From Anthoceros angustus (Eukaryota; Streptophyta; Anthocerotopsida; Anthocerotales; Anthocerotaceae), in NCBI GenBank assembly GCA_010909165.1, contig VJWM01000019.1, positions 1 to 64,000 on the forward strand: a DNA stretch of 64,000 nucleotides, read 5' to 3'. A model generated the notes under the pieces. It made no database searches, was not told the DNA's origin, and worked only from the letters and a program-made list of their open reading frames with translations. A program made the translations under genes and the position numbers. This document shows positions 11,481 to 21,220 of the stretch, piece by piece; positions within the stretch are counted from its first letter, which is position 1, and every line of letters starts with the position of its first letter.

Positions 11481-12540
11481 CTTACAACAGTGGCTTTGAG
11501 TCGTAAGAGTGTTGTAGTTTCTCTAACTAAACTTAGACCCATTTGTAAAGGTAGCCCCTCCTCAGTGGGCCATCAGTACCCACCCAAATCTCCCATCACC
11601 TCTTTCCTTTCATCCTTACCGCATTCCATAATAAGTTCTACCGGTGAGGTCCAAGACTACTAGACGTTTAAGGACTCCCACATCCTCGCCTAGCTAACCC
11701 GTAACCACGCCTCCTCCGTTCTCACTCATTCGCGACTCCGGGTTTGTCCGATGTATGTCTTCACAATCCGGTGGGTCGAGGTCGCAATGCCTCCGCGTGC
11801 GTATGCACAAGCGAGCTAGTCCGGCCCTTCATGCCTTAGCTTTCATGTCTTGTCACCAGCAATCGCCCTACTTATCCTCTCCTTCTCGCTCGTGAGGAGT
11901 GAGGTTGAGGCTCGCACTGCAACCATCACCACGCATTAGGGCTTGTCACGAGCCGAGGATGATCCTCTATGGGGTTGTCCGCCCACTTGGTGACTTAGGC
12001 AATATATTCACACCGCTCAGCGAACTCCGTGCAACAATGAGAACCAACCCCAAACGGAAAATCACATACAGGATGGCAACCTCCATCTTATATACCCAAG
12101 TGTGCCTTTATTAGCCTTAGCTGGCCCCTCACCCACTACCACACGGAGGGATACCGGATCCCTCGCTCGTGTCTACCTATGCCTATGGCATTGACCATCG
12201 AGGTGACCCTCCACCGCACCAATACATAATCTTCACGCCGAAGGGGTGCCAAGCCTAATTATTCTCGACCCCTGCCTTTCGGCAGGAGTCTGAACATCAA
12301 CCCAACCAGAATTGGGTCTCTCCCCAGGTCCTGCGCTGACAACTGAGGTCACCACAGTGTCCTCCTCTGCCTCTGCTGATAGCAGCACCGGGTTCTGGCA
12401 ATTCTTGCCTTGTCTTCTGGCAGGCCCCTGTGGAACGCCAAATTTTGGGTCCACAGTTAGAAGAGAGGCGGATGCCTCCTAGTTTTTTTCATATTAGTTA
12501 GGTTTCTTTTTTTCCTTTTTTTCTTTTCTCATCAGACAGT
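11481..12540. other. No recognisable gene; possible minus-strand LTR-element leader near 12.4 kb
   Basis: Nothing convincing is coded. On the minus strand around 12450-12420 the text CCCAAAATTTGGCGTTCCAC resembles the short leader with a TGGCG-type primer site that follows the 5' LTR in many plant gypsy elements, but no LTR pair was found to support it. A T-rich tract lies at 12484-12530. Confidence 0.3.
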
Positions 12541-14207
12541 TACTCACGGGAAGATGAATCTAAGAGTGGCGGTGGAGAAGCTGGCTGATTTGCGATCCCT
12601 TGGATGGACGGAATGGAGGAAAACGGGCCTAAAAACGGTCCAATTTGGAAAGGACGGAGGTCAGTGGGAGGTTCGACAGGAGGGTTGGAGAACTTACGTG
12701 CGAGAGGTAGGTTCGGCCAAGACCCAAGCAGAGCAGGAGGGTTGGTGCTGGGCCTAGGGCGGGCGCCGTGTCACTCCCCGCCTTACTAATCGATGCGTGA
12801 GTAAAGTCCTTACTCCACCGAAGACGCCAGACGCAAGAGGGCTCTTCAATTCCCGGACAGCGCGTAATCTGGCAATCCAAAGAAGAAGGAGGGAGCAAGC
12901 CTACAAAGAAGGAGAAGAAGAAGGAGAAAGCGGCGAAGGAGAAGCCCGAGAAGGACCAGGCCGAGAAGGAGGGGCCGTGGTTTTTGTAGCCAGCGGCAAG
13001 TCTCCTCCAGGAGACTTATGGGATTTTCGATAGTGGGTCACGACTAAAGCCGGGTTTATGATAGGCACTAGGCCTATTCTAATGTGGAGTTGGTTGAGTC
13101 TTGCTACAGGCAGCTTGAACTGACGGAGGGAGAAACGGAGAATATGGAGGAGAGGAACGTGCGGATAGATCCAAAGGGATGGATTGTCCAGCACATTCGT
13201 AAGGTATATGGGAGGCCAGAGAGCGAAAGTGATGGTGTGGCTCCCACTGAGAGGAATGAGGATGGAAAAAGGGCAGTGGTGGCTGACCTTCCCGAGGAAG
13301 CTCTCAGCATGCTCATCAGAGGGGTAGACGCGAAGACGCAAAATGGCTGGAGGACAGATAAGATTGCTGACCTCAAGTGGAAACTTTTTACAAGGATAGT
13401 TTTGGGGCTGACCTGCTATCAGCAAACCACCTACTTCTAAAGGCATTCTTTCATTTCATGTGGAAGTCAAGCAAGGAGCTCACCGACTGGGGACAACCAT
13501 GTCGACCATCAAGATCACCGACAATGTTGAGGCCAAATATTGTGGACAACGAGGGGGCGAGACATAGCCATTTGAGTACTTACCTTGTGCAGTTGCGGGC
13601 AGCACATGGGTTACTGACAGAAGAAGAGCTGGAGGAGTCTTACCAAATTGCTTGAAGTGGTCCTCCTCGAGGGATGGTACAGGGTCCCTCTCTAAGAAGG
13701 TGAAGAAGGCAGAGGAGGAACCCAAGGTGGAGCAAGGAGTGCTTCACCTGTGGTGATCTTGGATGATGAGACCACCCCGGCGCCTGACGCTAAGGAAGAA
13801 GAGGTGTCATCGTGGGGAGAAGAGGTGGCACAAAAAGGAAGAGGTGGCGGTGCCACCATGTGTGTGTGAGGCAACCCCATGGAGGCGGTGGTGGTGGAAC
13901 TAACTCACCCAGGGAGATGACCAGTCACAGGAGTCCCACCCAACATCGATACCGAGTGGAGAGCCCACCAGAGAAAGGCCGAGTCCACCCCGGTGGAGGG
14001 GAATGAGAAGACTAAGGCTTTGAAGAAGGATCTGACCATCCGCCTAATTGATACTCCATTAGTGAAGCGGGCCTTACGGAGTAGGAGTTGGAGGTGAGAG
14101 TCGTCGCCGTGACCCAAGGCGATTGCCCTACCGTCAGGTGGGGAGAAGGATAGCAAGGCTATCCAGGAGATGGCGCTAGCAAAGGGGCGCCTAGTTGACC
14201 TAGAGAG
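12541..14207 (+). pseudogene. Left half of an unidentified coding region split by a copia insertion
   Basis: The plus strand carries a chain of frames separated by frameshifts. It starts with a Lys/Glu-rich low-complexity segment (about 12900-12975), then a 118-codon frame (13084-13440), a 92-codon frame (13377-13655), and an open stretch 14113-14207 that reads EMALAKGRLVDLE right up to the copia insertion point. After removing the insert, the frame continues on the other side (21221-21305) as a charged, helix-like text. I do not recognise the family. The Lys-rich head, coiled-coil middle and basic tail would suit a retroelement gag-like or nuclear protein, but this is a guess. Confidence 0.45.
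14203..14207. other. Target-site duplication, left copy (GAGAG)
   Basis: Five bases GAGAG directly precede the TG of the 5' LTR and recur directly after the CA of the 3' LTR at 21216-21220. A 5-bp duplication is the rule for Ty1/copia integrases, which fixes both element ends to the base. Confidence 0.92.
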
Positions 14208-14312
14208 TGATGAGAACAAGTGTTAATTCATTAGGGTTCAGTTTGGTACATATATAGTGTGAATTGTAGTTATTTTATAGCAATTGATCTACACCAATTC
14301 TCATATTTTTCA
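14208..14312 (+). repeat. 5' LTR of copia element, internally deleted
   Basis: The first 57 bases and last 48 bases equal the 3' LTR exactly, beginning TGATGAGAAC and ending TATTTTTCA. The middle 142 bases of the 3' LTR are missing. The join falls at a 3-base repeat (AAT), as expected for a small slippage or microhomology deletion. The missing part would include much of the transcription control region, so this copy may be unable to drive its own transcript. Confidence 0.93.
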
Positions 14313-14325
14313 TGGTATCAGAGCC
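14313..14325 (+). other. Primer-binding site, initiator Met-tRNA
   Basis: TGGTATCAGAGCC follows the 5' LTR with no gap. It is the complement of the 3' end of plant initiator methionine tRNA, the usual primer for minus-strand synthesis in plant copia elements. Confidence 0.95.
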
Positions 14326-15498
14326 ATGTTTAGGTGTAGATTGCATTTGTGAGAATGCACATAAAAATCTGCACATTCTGATGTGCAGGACAATGTATTT
14401 TGTTTATATGTTTTATTGTTGTTTTCTTTTAAAGAAACTACTTTAAGAACATATTTCAAGAAATAGGTTTATAGCTTTCTTGATTTTATATTTAGAAGAT
14501 TTGCATTTCTAGTAGGTTGTTCTAGTGCATCCATTGTCAGATTGCACTCAAGCAATCTGGCACTAGGCACGCTAGAACGCTAATTGGCAAATATTTAATT
14601 ATAGAATCATTCACAAAGTTACAAATGTTTCTTGAAAATAACAAAATACAAAAGCTGGCCAAATGAATGGCCAATTTGATGGACGGCAACAATGGCGACG
14701 CCACCGACGCATCCAACAGAGGAATGCTCACAGAGAACAACGAATTCAAGAGGCGGTGAATTTTGCGTAATCACTCTACCACCAAACCTGGATTGGATTC
14801 TTCAAACACAAGACCAGCTGAACTATCCCGGATTGTGAGAGATTCCTTCAATAACTGATTGAGGCGATCTTCCCACAAATAGCCATTTGTTGCTTGCTCC
14901 ACCACCCAGAATCAAATTAATCTTCCACCTACCGTGAACGGTAACCCTAGGGGTTTCCTGACAACACATACATCACCACATGTTAGTGTGTCACAATTAA
15001 ATGCAAGAATAGAAACACATCAACAATATGTTGACGAGCGTTTCAGAGCATCCGTCACAAGATAGTCAAGTTGACTTGCAAGATTTGAAGGAAGCGAATA
15101 GGACATTTGGACTTCAAGTTGCTTACCTTGCTTAAGCCCGCTTTGCTAACAAATCAGACGAGAGGTGTTGCTTGCAAAGCGTGCTAACAAGAAGTATAAG
15201 CAACACACTTTTGATGCTCCAAATTTCGCCCTTCATGCCTGCTTTATGCATTTAACGGATGGGAGATTAGACATCAAAGGATAGAAAATAGATTAGCAAA
15301 TCAACAGCCAATTTACCTCAAGTTGGTAGATTTGATCACCCTTTGTAGAAAGGGCTGCTCGCGATCTATCTAAGATGCAACAAGAGCATCATATTCCTTC
15401 CCTGCCTTCTTTCTCTTTGTACCTTGTCTGGATAGGTTACAAAGCTGCATACAGCCATTTCTCCTAACAGTTAGGATAGAATAATCACATTCTAACAA
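14326..15498 (+). other. Untranslated leader of copia element
   Basis: About 1.17 kb lies between the primer site and the gag start. Only short frames are present. It would hold the packaging signal, but no specific structure was identified by eye. The leader is long for a copia element with such a short LTR. Confidence 0.6.
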
Positions 15499-15975
15499 AT
15501 GGCTGACACCACTGTAACTGGTGATATTTTTAAGGAGAAAGATAGATTTGGGGGAACTGACTATGACATTTGGGTCATGCATATGAAAGGAGCCTTACAA
15601 AGTAAGAGGTTGTGGAGAATAGCAACAGGAGATGAGTCACGTCCAACACTTGATGCCTCTGTTGATGCTACTCCCTCTTCCTCTGAAAAGAAACTACAAG
15701 AAGCTTGGTATGTGAGGGATGAAGCGGCACAGCATCTGTTGAGAAGTGGACTAACCTCTGACATGCTGCGACAGACTTCTGGTTGTAATACATCTTTTGA
15801 GATATGGACCAGATTACATGAGCTGTACGCAGGGGTTAATACCACAAGTCAGATGACAACACTTCGCAACATACAAAATTGCAGAATGAGAGAAGGAGAG
15901 ACAATTGAAAAACATGTTGGGCACTTTAGATCCCTTGTTTCTAAGTTGGAAAGTGCTTCAGGAGGCTCTCGATGA
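15499..15975 (+). CDS. gag: copia gag (capsid-like)
   Basis: An open frame of 158 codons starts at ATG 15499. It shows the copia gag order: an N-terminal Phe-x-Gly-x-x-Tyr-x-x-Trp motif (FGGTDYDIW, residues 17-25), an AW-x-x-x-D-E-A-A segment (residues 69-77), a helix with T-S-F-E-I-W-x-x-L (residues 98-106) and the M-R-E-G-E-T-I-E-x-H-V helix (130-141). The product would build the virus-like particle. The frame ends early at a stop at 15973. Text beyond it (to about 16130) still looks like gag in shifted frames, so the true gag was longer and fused to pol. Confidence 0.88.
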   Translation: MADTTVTGDIFKEKDRFGGTDYDIWVMHMKGALQSKRLWRIATGDESRPTLDASVDATPSSSEKKLQEAWYVRDEAAQHLLRSGLTSDMLRQTSGCNTSFEIWTRLHELYAGVNTTSQMTTLRNIQNCRMREGETIEKHVGHFRSLVSKLESASGGSR

Positions 15976-16700
15976 GCTACTAACCTGTATTTCATGATGT
16001 CTCTACGACTCTTGGTCACATTTTGTGACCTCTTACAATACTTCACTACACAGGCTTCAAAATTGCTAGCAGTCACAATACCACACAACTTTTTCGAGTT
16101 AGTGGGAGCTCTTCTGAAGAGGCTAAGAGGACAGTAAAGGCCAAGCAGCTTTTACACCAAAAAAAACAAGGCGCAAGGCCCAACTTCAAAGGTAAGCAGA
16201 ATACCTTTCAAGGTGCTACGGCTCACGGCGAGGCAGATGGAAGAAACCCAAGAAGTCGGAAAATGCCACGTGCATTCCGTGACATTGGGAAAATGAATGT
16301 CGAAAGAAGCAGGCCGGAGTACCGCAAGGAGGGCAACTCTACCGAGACACATGTTGTGGTGAAAAGCAAGGCTCACCTTCCGCCTCTGTAGGGATTAGGA
16401 AGTTTGCATATCCTCTTGTTACCGCTTGTCTCGCAAACACACAAGGTAAACCACCGTGGAGTGGTACCTTGATACAGCAATACAAGACATATGCTTTGAC
16501 AAAATGCCTTTGTCACATACGAGTTAGTAGACAATCAATTTGTTTACTTAGGTGATGAGATCACTAGTGTCTCAGGCATCAGAGAAATTCCAGCCCTCCG
16601 GAGTTACACTCATCTTGAAAGATGTGTACTATGTTCCGAAATGACTAGGAATCTCATCTCTAGGAGACTCAACATGGATAATAATACTCACATCCTGTTT
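15976..16700 (+). pseudogene. copia gag end, zinc knuckle remnant and aspartic protease, frame-broken
   Basis: At about 16268-16310 a CCHC-type knuckle is partly readable: Cys-Ile-Pro, then, after missing bases, His-Trp-Glu-Asn-Glu-Cys-Arg-Lys. The loop with the second Cys is lost at a stop. Protease starts near 16460 with Trp-Tyr-Leu-Asp-Thr-Ala, where copia proteases usually have Asp-Thr-Gly. It continues through YLGDEITSVSGIREIPAL (about 16548-16600) and LKDVYYVP. It would cleave the gag-pol polyprotein. At least three frame changes occur here. Confidence 0.75.
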
Positions 16701-16857
16701 ACTCCTACAGTGTAGGATCATTGATGCCTTTGACCATCGTAAGATCCTAGCTTATGGGTCATCCTCACATGACCTCTTCCGTCTCGCAGATGACCATACA
16801 CAAACACATTTAGCTTCTAAGTCTACAGAATCTACTAGTAAGTTAGAAGTCAAAACT

Positions 16858-17859
16858 AAATTATGGCACGCTCGCCTAGGTCACCCACATAGTGCTAAGT
16901 TACATAAACTTGCACATAGTGACCTGTATGCTGATGGAAAAATTGGCACATTGCCACCTTTACCTCTCTGTGAAGCCTGTGTTTTATCCAAACGTCATCA
17001 GGCAGCTTTTAAAAATAAAGCTCCCTCTGAGGCTTGAAGTTCTTGAGTGGTTCACACGGACATCATGGACCTCTCTCACCTTCAATCGGTGGAGGCAAAT
17101 ATTTCGACATTCATGATGACAAAACAAGGTTTGTCATGGCTTATATCCTCAAAGCCAAAAGTGAGTGCTTTTCTTTTCAAAGAATATATGAAGTACAAGC
17201 ACTGGATCGCGTTAAAACCCTCGATCGGACAATGGGGTGAATTTACTTCTAGTGAATTCCAATCAGACAGACAGGAATGAAGGCAACTCACAGTTGTGTA
17301 TACACCACAGCAAAATGGTGTGGCAGAACACTTGAATCTGACCTTCCAGGAAATGACTTCCTCTATGCTTCATCAAGCTTCTCTGCCCCTTCGCTATTGG
17401 GCTGAGGCCCTTATGACAGCAGTGTACTTGCATAACAGGCTGCCTACTAATGCACTTGTAGGACAGACCCCTTATGAAGCCTTTTTTGGTAGAAAACCAG
17501 CTATCTTACACCTTAGAACCTTTGGATGCATAGCTTATGCATTTATCCCAAGAAGAAACGCCCCTAAGTTAGCTGCTAAAGCCAAGAAATATCTTATGAT
17601 AGGCTACACTGAAGGTATTAAAGCATATAAATTATACGATGTACCTGAGAACACTGTGGTTTATGCCCGCAGTGTTACTTTTGATGAACAACAAGTCTGG
17701 CAGCCAGTGGGAGCTCCTCCCACTTCTTTAGATGATTTTGATTTATCTGCTCTTCCTAACATCACTGTTTTCCCTGATCACCCTAATGAGGAGTTTGCTC
17801 TGGGGGGAAGACAAGAAAATGATAATGAGGATAACCAACGAAGCGCAGATCGAACTTGA
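16858..17859 (+). pseudogene. copia integrase
   Basis: The HHCC zinc domain is readable in one frame: WHARLGHP (16864-16887) and later LCEACVLSKRHQ (about 16969-17004). The catalytic core begins with HTD (17053-17061) and contains a broken Ser-Asp-Asn-Gly-Glu-Phe region at 17225-17245. It then runs cleanly in the frame 17296-17859 from TPQQNGVAE through the typical FGRKP...LRTFGC and ARSVTFDE pieces. So the D,D,E residues can all be placed, but the stretch 17036-17295 is split across three frames. The enzyme inserts the cDNA with a 5-bp stagger, which fits the duplication seen. Confidence 0.88.
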
Positions 17860-18060
17860 TTTTGTCGATATTCGTGACCAACCTTCTCATGCCCTCTCGG
17901 ATCGAACCCATTGTTCCAGCAGATGTTGAGGTAGTGACCTTGAGGATAGTGACCTTGAGGATATTCCAGCTCCTATTGAAGAGCCACCTTCTCTTATGCG
18001 CTCGTTATCCCCGCAAGAGAGACGTGCACCGATTATTATCAATCACAAGACTTTAGGGGA

Positions 18061-19060
18061 CCTTCCATACATGTAGTTGATTTTGATCTTGATCCTGTGG
18101 AACCTCAGACTTATGAAGAAGCCTTAAATCGTCCTGACGCTGCTGAATGGAAGAAGGCCATTCAATCTGAATATGATTCTTTGATAAAAAATGGAACATG
18201 GGAATTAGCTAAACTACCTCCAGGACGCAAGCCAGTATCTTGCAAATGGGTGTTTAAGCTAAAGGTCAAGGCAGATGGTACCTTTGATCGTTATAAAGCC
18301 AGGCTTGTCGCCAGAGGTTTTTCTCAAGTACCAGGCCTTGACTACTTTGAAACTTATGCTCCTGTTGTTAAGCTGGCCACATTCCGCACTATCTCGTGCA
18401 TTGGCAGCACAATGACTATGAGCTTGACATGTTTGATGTAAAGAGCCTTTCTTACATGGAAAGTCGGATACGTAAATTTACATGCGACCACAAGGATACG
18501 AGGTCAAAGGAAAGAAGATTATGTCTTACGCTTAATTAAGACTCAGTATGGTCTAAAAACACTCTTGAATGGAATGTTGTCCCGGATGAAGAGCTGCGAA
18601 CGTTAGGCTTTGTCGATGTGTTTCGGATGGGAGCCTACGATACAGACAAAGAGGTGGTTTGTTACCTAGCGATATGTTGATGACCTCATATTGGCTTGTA
18701 ACACCCCCACCTTCATCAAAGACATAAACAAGCTATTATCAACCAAGTTTGAAATGACACACTTAGGTGCCTTACAGAGCTGTCTTGGTATTCTAATTCA
18801 GCGTGACAGAAAGAATAGAACTATCTCATTAACACAGCCACGTTACCTTCTTAGTAGTGCTGAACAACTTGGATTGAAGGATGCTAAACCTTTCGCAACT
18901 CCTTTGCCTTGTGGACTGAAGATGAGTAAAACCATGTGTCCTGATACACAATTAGAAAAAACGAAGATGAGTTTAGTCCCTTACAGACAGGCCGTAGGCA
19001 AACTCATATATGCAGCTAATACCACTAGGCCAAGTAGCTTATTCTACTAGTGTCTTATCA
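18061..19060 (+). pseudogene. copia reverse transcriptase
   Basis: The first 115 codons are intact (18097-18441), with the family text EWKKAIQSEYDSLIKNGTW, CKWVFKLK and KARLVARGFSQ. After a frameshift the DMFDVKS motif follows (about 18424-18446), then MRPQGYEV (about 18478). The catalytic YVDD is at 18673-18684, in the frame that stays open to 19050 and contains TKFEMTHLG and PYRQAVGKLIY. An in-frame TAA stop at about 18469-18471 stands where GAA is expected, just before Ile-Tyr-Met. Copies DNA from the element's RNA. Confidence 0.93.
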
Positions 19061-19672
19061 AGATCTCGGAAAACCTGTGGCAAACACATCGACGGTGTTA
19101 AGAGAGTTTTCGATACCTAAAGGGAACTCACAGCATTGGTGTAAAGTACAAGCACATACCTAGAGTGCCCTTACATCTTGATGTCTACACTGATTCAGAC
19201 TACGCTGGAGATATAGACACAAGGAAATCAATTTCTGGTTATGTTGTCATGTTGGCTGGAGGACCCATTTGCTGGTCTAGCAAGAAACAGCCTACTGTAG
19301 CCCTATCTAGCACTGAAGCAGAGTATCGGGTACTTACAGCTGCTGCAAAGGAGATAGCTTGGTGCAAGCTAATGTTCAAGGAACTTGGAATTCCCCTTCC
19401 AGCCTGCACCACAATCCACACAGATAACCAAGGGTCAATGAGCTTAGCACATAATCGCTTTTCACTCTGTGACTAAACATGTTGAAGTTGAGTATCACTT
19501 TATACGTGACCTCATCAAGTCTGGAGATATCAGCCTTGAGTATGTGCCTACGTCTGAAAATCCAGCAGACATTTTAACTAAGCCCCTAGGAAAGGAGCTA
19601 CATGAAAAACACATGAGAGTACTTGGCATGGGAAGCCATGAAGGCAATCCCACTGCCATTTCTAAGCCCTAG
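19061..19672 (+). pseudogene. copia RNase H and pol terminus
   Basis: TDSDYAGD (about 19192-19215), SSTEAEY (about 19309-19328) and HTDNQGSM (about 19417-19440) supply the acidic catalytic residues. The frame breaks once near 19460 and resumes with TKHVEVEYHFIRD and ADILTKPL (about 19570-19590), the usual end of copia pol, closing at 19670-19672. Removes the RNA strand during reverse transcription. Confidence 0.92.
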
Positions 19673-20958
19673 CCTACCAGGCTATTCACAACCCCAATCG
19701 ATCATTCATCATTGTCGAATCTCCATGAGGAGATTTAAAGGAACCCCTACTCTCGAGGTGGTGGAATCACCAAGCTTCTCCCATGAAGCATATTCCATGT
19801 TGTCGAGGAAAAGACTTCATTCTCCGAACGAGGAGACTGTCTCTTCTTCCTCGAGGAGATTCTCCCTAGATTCCAAGCTTTGCTCCTCCTCCGCCGCTCT
19901 TGGACCGTGGAGGAGATAGTGAGCAAAGTCGACAAGTGATGATAATGTGGGGGTTAGGAAATAATTATGCCACAAGCTACCATTACCAAGAGGATAAGGA
20001 AAAATTCAAAACAACAACAAGAGAGACAATAAAGAAGGTGCATGGGCGGAGGCTATCAGAGAAGCCGATCACATGGCCTTTACACTCCACGAACATTTCA
20101 ACCCTCACTCTCTTCATGGTGATGCCAGAAATTTGGCACTTGTACCACTGGGCTGCCGGCACTTCCCAAGTACCGTGTGATCACCTTGGTCTCGACATAA
20201 CGTTGCTTGAATCGGAAACTGCTTGGAACAGAGGACGTTGGTCGACACCTTCATTCGAACTCACCTCGATTAAAGCGCCTGTTTCACAACATGCGGCACG
20301 AGCTCAGAGCTCGGATGGCCGCCCATAGCACCGGCTCTTGAAGATCCGGCAGCCCTAGCCGCCCTCACACGCGCGATCGAACCCTTGCCCGCATCCACGC
20401 CTAAAGAACGTGTTGCAGCTCGTAACTGACCTAACTTCCCACCGATGTTGGAAAGACGAAAGCTTGGAGGGGAGACGGAGAGTCCAGATGTAGCGATGTC
20501 ACGCCGCTGGTTCAAGCTAGCCTTGGTAGTGCCCCGCGGCCGCCCCCGCGGTCTCCTAACGCCGCTAGCTCCTCCTCCTCCTCGTGCTTGTGTATCTGGC
20601 TGTCTTGCAGGTTGATGCTCTTCCGCCCGTGCTCCAATGGCAGTTGTTCTAGCCACAGGCGATGTGGTGAACCTTCCTGCAGAGTCTCGCTGGTACGCGC
20701 GCCGCTTGGCTGCTCGAGCATCGTGCACCGGAGACGCCATTGTTATCGCTTAGCCTTCGCTCAACGAGCTTTATTGCCGGAGGCATGGGACGTAAATGGC
20801 AGCTACAAGAAGCGCGAATCAAGATGGTCGCCTTCACACACACCGCCATCTTGAGCTTACGTCCCAAAGTACACACAAGGATCGTGAGATTCTCAGGACT
20901 CAGCCTTCACAACACCGGACGTAGTGGAGGGGAGGCAAACCGACTCCATAATAATTAA
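19673..20958 (+). other. 1.3 kb extra region between pol and the polypurine tract
   Basis: After pol, most copia elements reach the polypurine tract within a few hundred bases; here about 1.3 kb intervenes. The first 250 bases have repeated GAGGAGA and TCCTCG motifs. From about 20270 the region becomes GC-rich and holds an antisense frame (separate entry). No envelope-like protein, signal peptide or transmembrane stretch is visible on the plus strand. It could be captured host DNA or a lineage-specific extra region. Confidence 0.6.
20270..20740 (-). CDS. Antisense 156-codon frame with AT-hook-like motif inside the copia element
   Basis: A minus-strand frame from ATG 20740 to 20270 encodes a basic, Arg/Ala/Gly-rich product. 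Residues about 60-71 read RRPRGRPRGTT, which carries the R-G-R-P core of an AT-hook (minor-groove DNA binding). The N-terminus is also basic (AAKRRAYQRDSAGRF). Antisense frames in the 3' part of some plant LTR elements are known, but I cannot match this one to a family. High GC alone can give a long chance frame, so coding status is unproven. Confidence 0.4.
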   Translation of the reverse strand: MASPVHDARAAKRRAYQRDSAGRFTTSPVARTTAIGARAEEHQPARQPDTQARGGGGASGVRRPRGRPRGTTKASLNQRRDIATSGLSVSPPSFRLSNIGGKLGQLRAATRSLGVDAGKGSIARVRAARAAGSSRAGAMGGHPSSELVPHVVKQAL

Positions 20959-20968
20959 CAAGTGGGAG
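20959..20968 (+). other. Polypurine tract
   Basis: CAAGTGGGAG abuts the TG of the 3' LTR. A short purine run of this type directly before the LTR is the plus-strand primer site of copia elements. Confidence 0.85.
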
Positions 20969-21215
20969 TGATGAGAACAAGTGTTAATTCATTAGGGTTC
21001 AGTTTGGTACATATATAGTGTGAATGCGTTCATAGCTATTATAAGTCTAGGTGCCCGTTCATTAGGGTTACGTCCTTATGAAGGGGTGTGTCTATTGACC
21101 CCACCTAGGTTAAGTTCAGTTATTTTGCTTGTGGTTTACATACTCATTGTTTTAACAAATATAATAATGTAGTTATTTTATAGCAATTGATCTACACCAA
21201 TTCTCATATTTTTCA
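20969..21215 (+). repeat. 3' LTR of copia element, complete (247 bp)
   Basis: Starts TGATGAGAAC, ends TATTTTTCA, flanked on the right by GAGAG. It contains TACATATATAG near 21008-21018 as a possible TATA box. At 247 bp it is short for a copia LTR. It includes the 142 bases missing from the 5' LTR. Confidence 0.95.
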
Positions 21216-21220
21216 GAGAG
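21216..21220. other. Target-site duplication, right copy (GAGAG)
   Basis: Matches 14203-14207 exactly. Confidence 0.92.

Larger units (their letters stand above)
14208..21215 (+). mobile_element. Ty1/copia LTR retrotransposon, full length, frame-broken
   Basis: A complete element of about 7.0 kb. The parts in order are the 5' LTR, Met-tRNA primer site, leader, gag, zinc-knuckle remnant, protease, integrase, reverse transcriptase, RNase H, a 1.3 kb non-pol region, polypurine tract and 3' LTR. The order integrase before reverse transcriptase places it in Ty1/copia. A GAGAG duplication flanks it. It sits inside another coding region in the same orientation. Pol is interrupted by many small frameshifts and some stops, yet the two LTRs are identical wherever both have sequence. 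So it is either a recent insertion mobilised in trans or an element whose frameshifts are sequencing artefacts. Confidence 0.95.

Noticed and set aside
12420-12455. Gypsy-type 5' leader and primer site on the minus strand
   Set aside because: Only a short similarity; no LTR next to it and no pol downstream on that strand, so not listed as an element.
14208-21215. Copia element as an endogenous pararetrovirus
   Set aside because: It has LTRs, target duplications, an integrase and the copia gene order; no coat or movement protein was seen.
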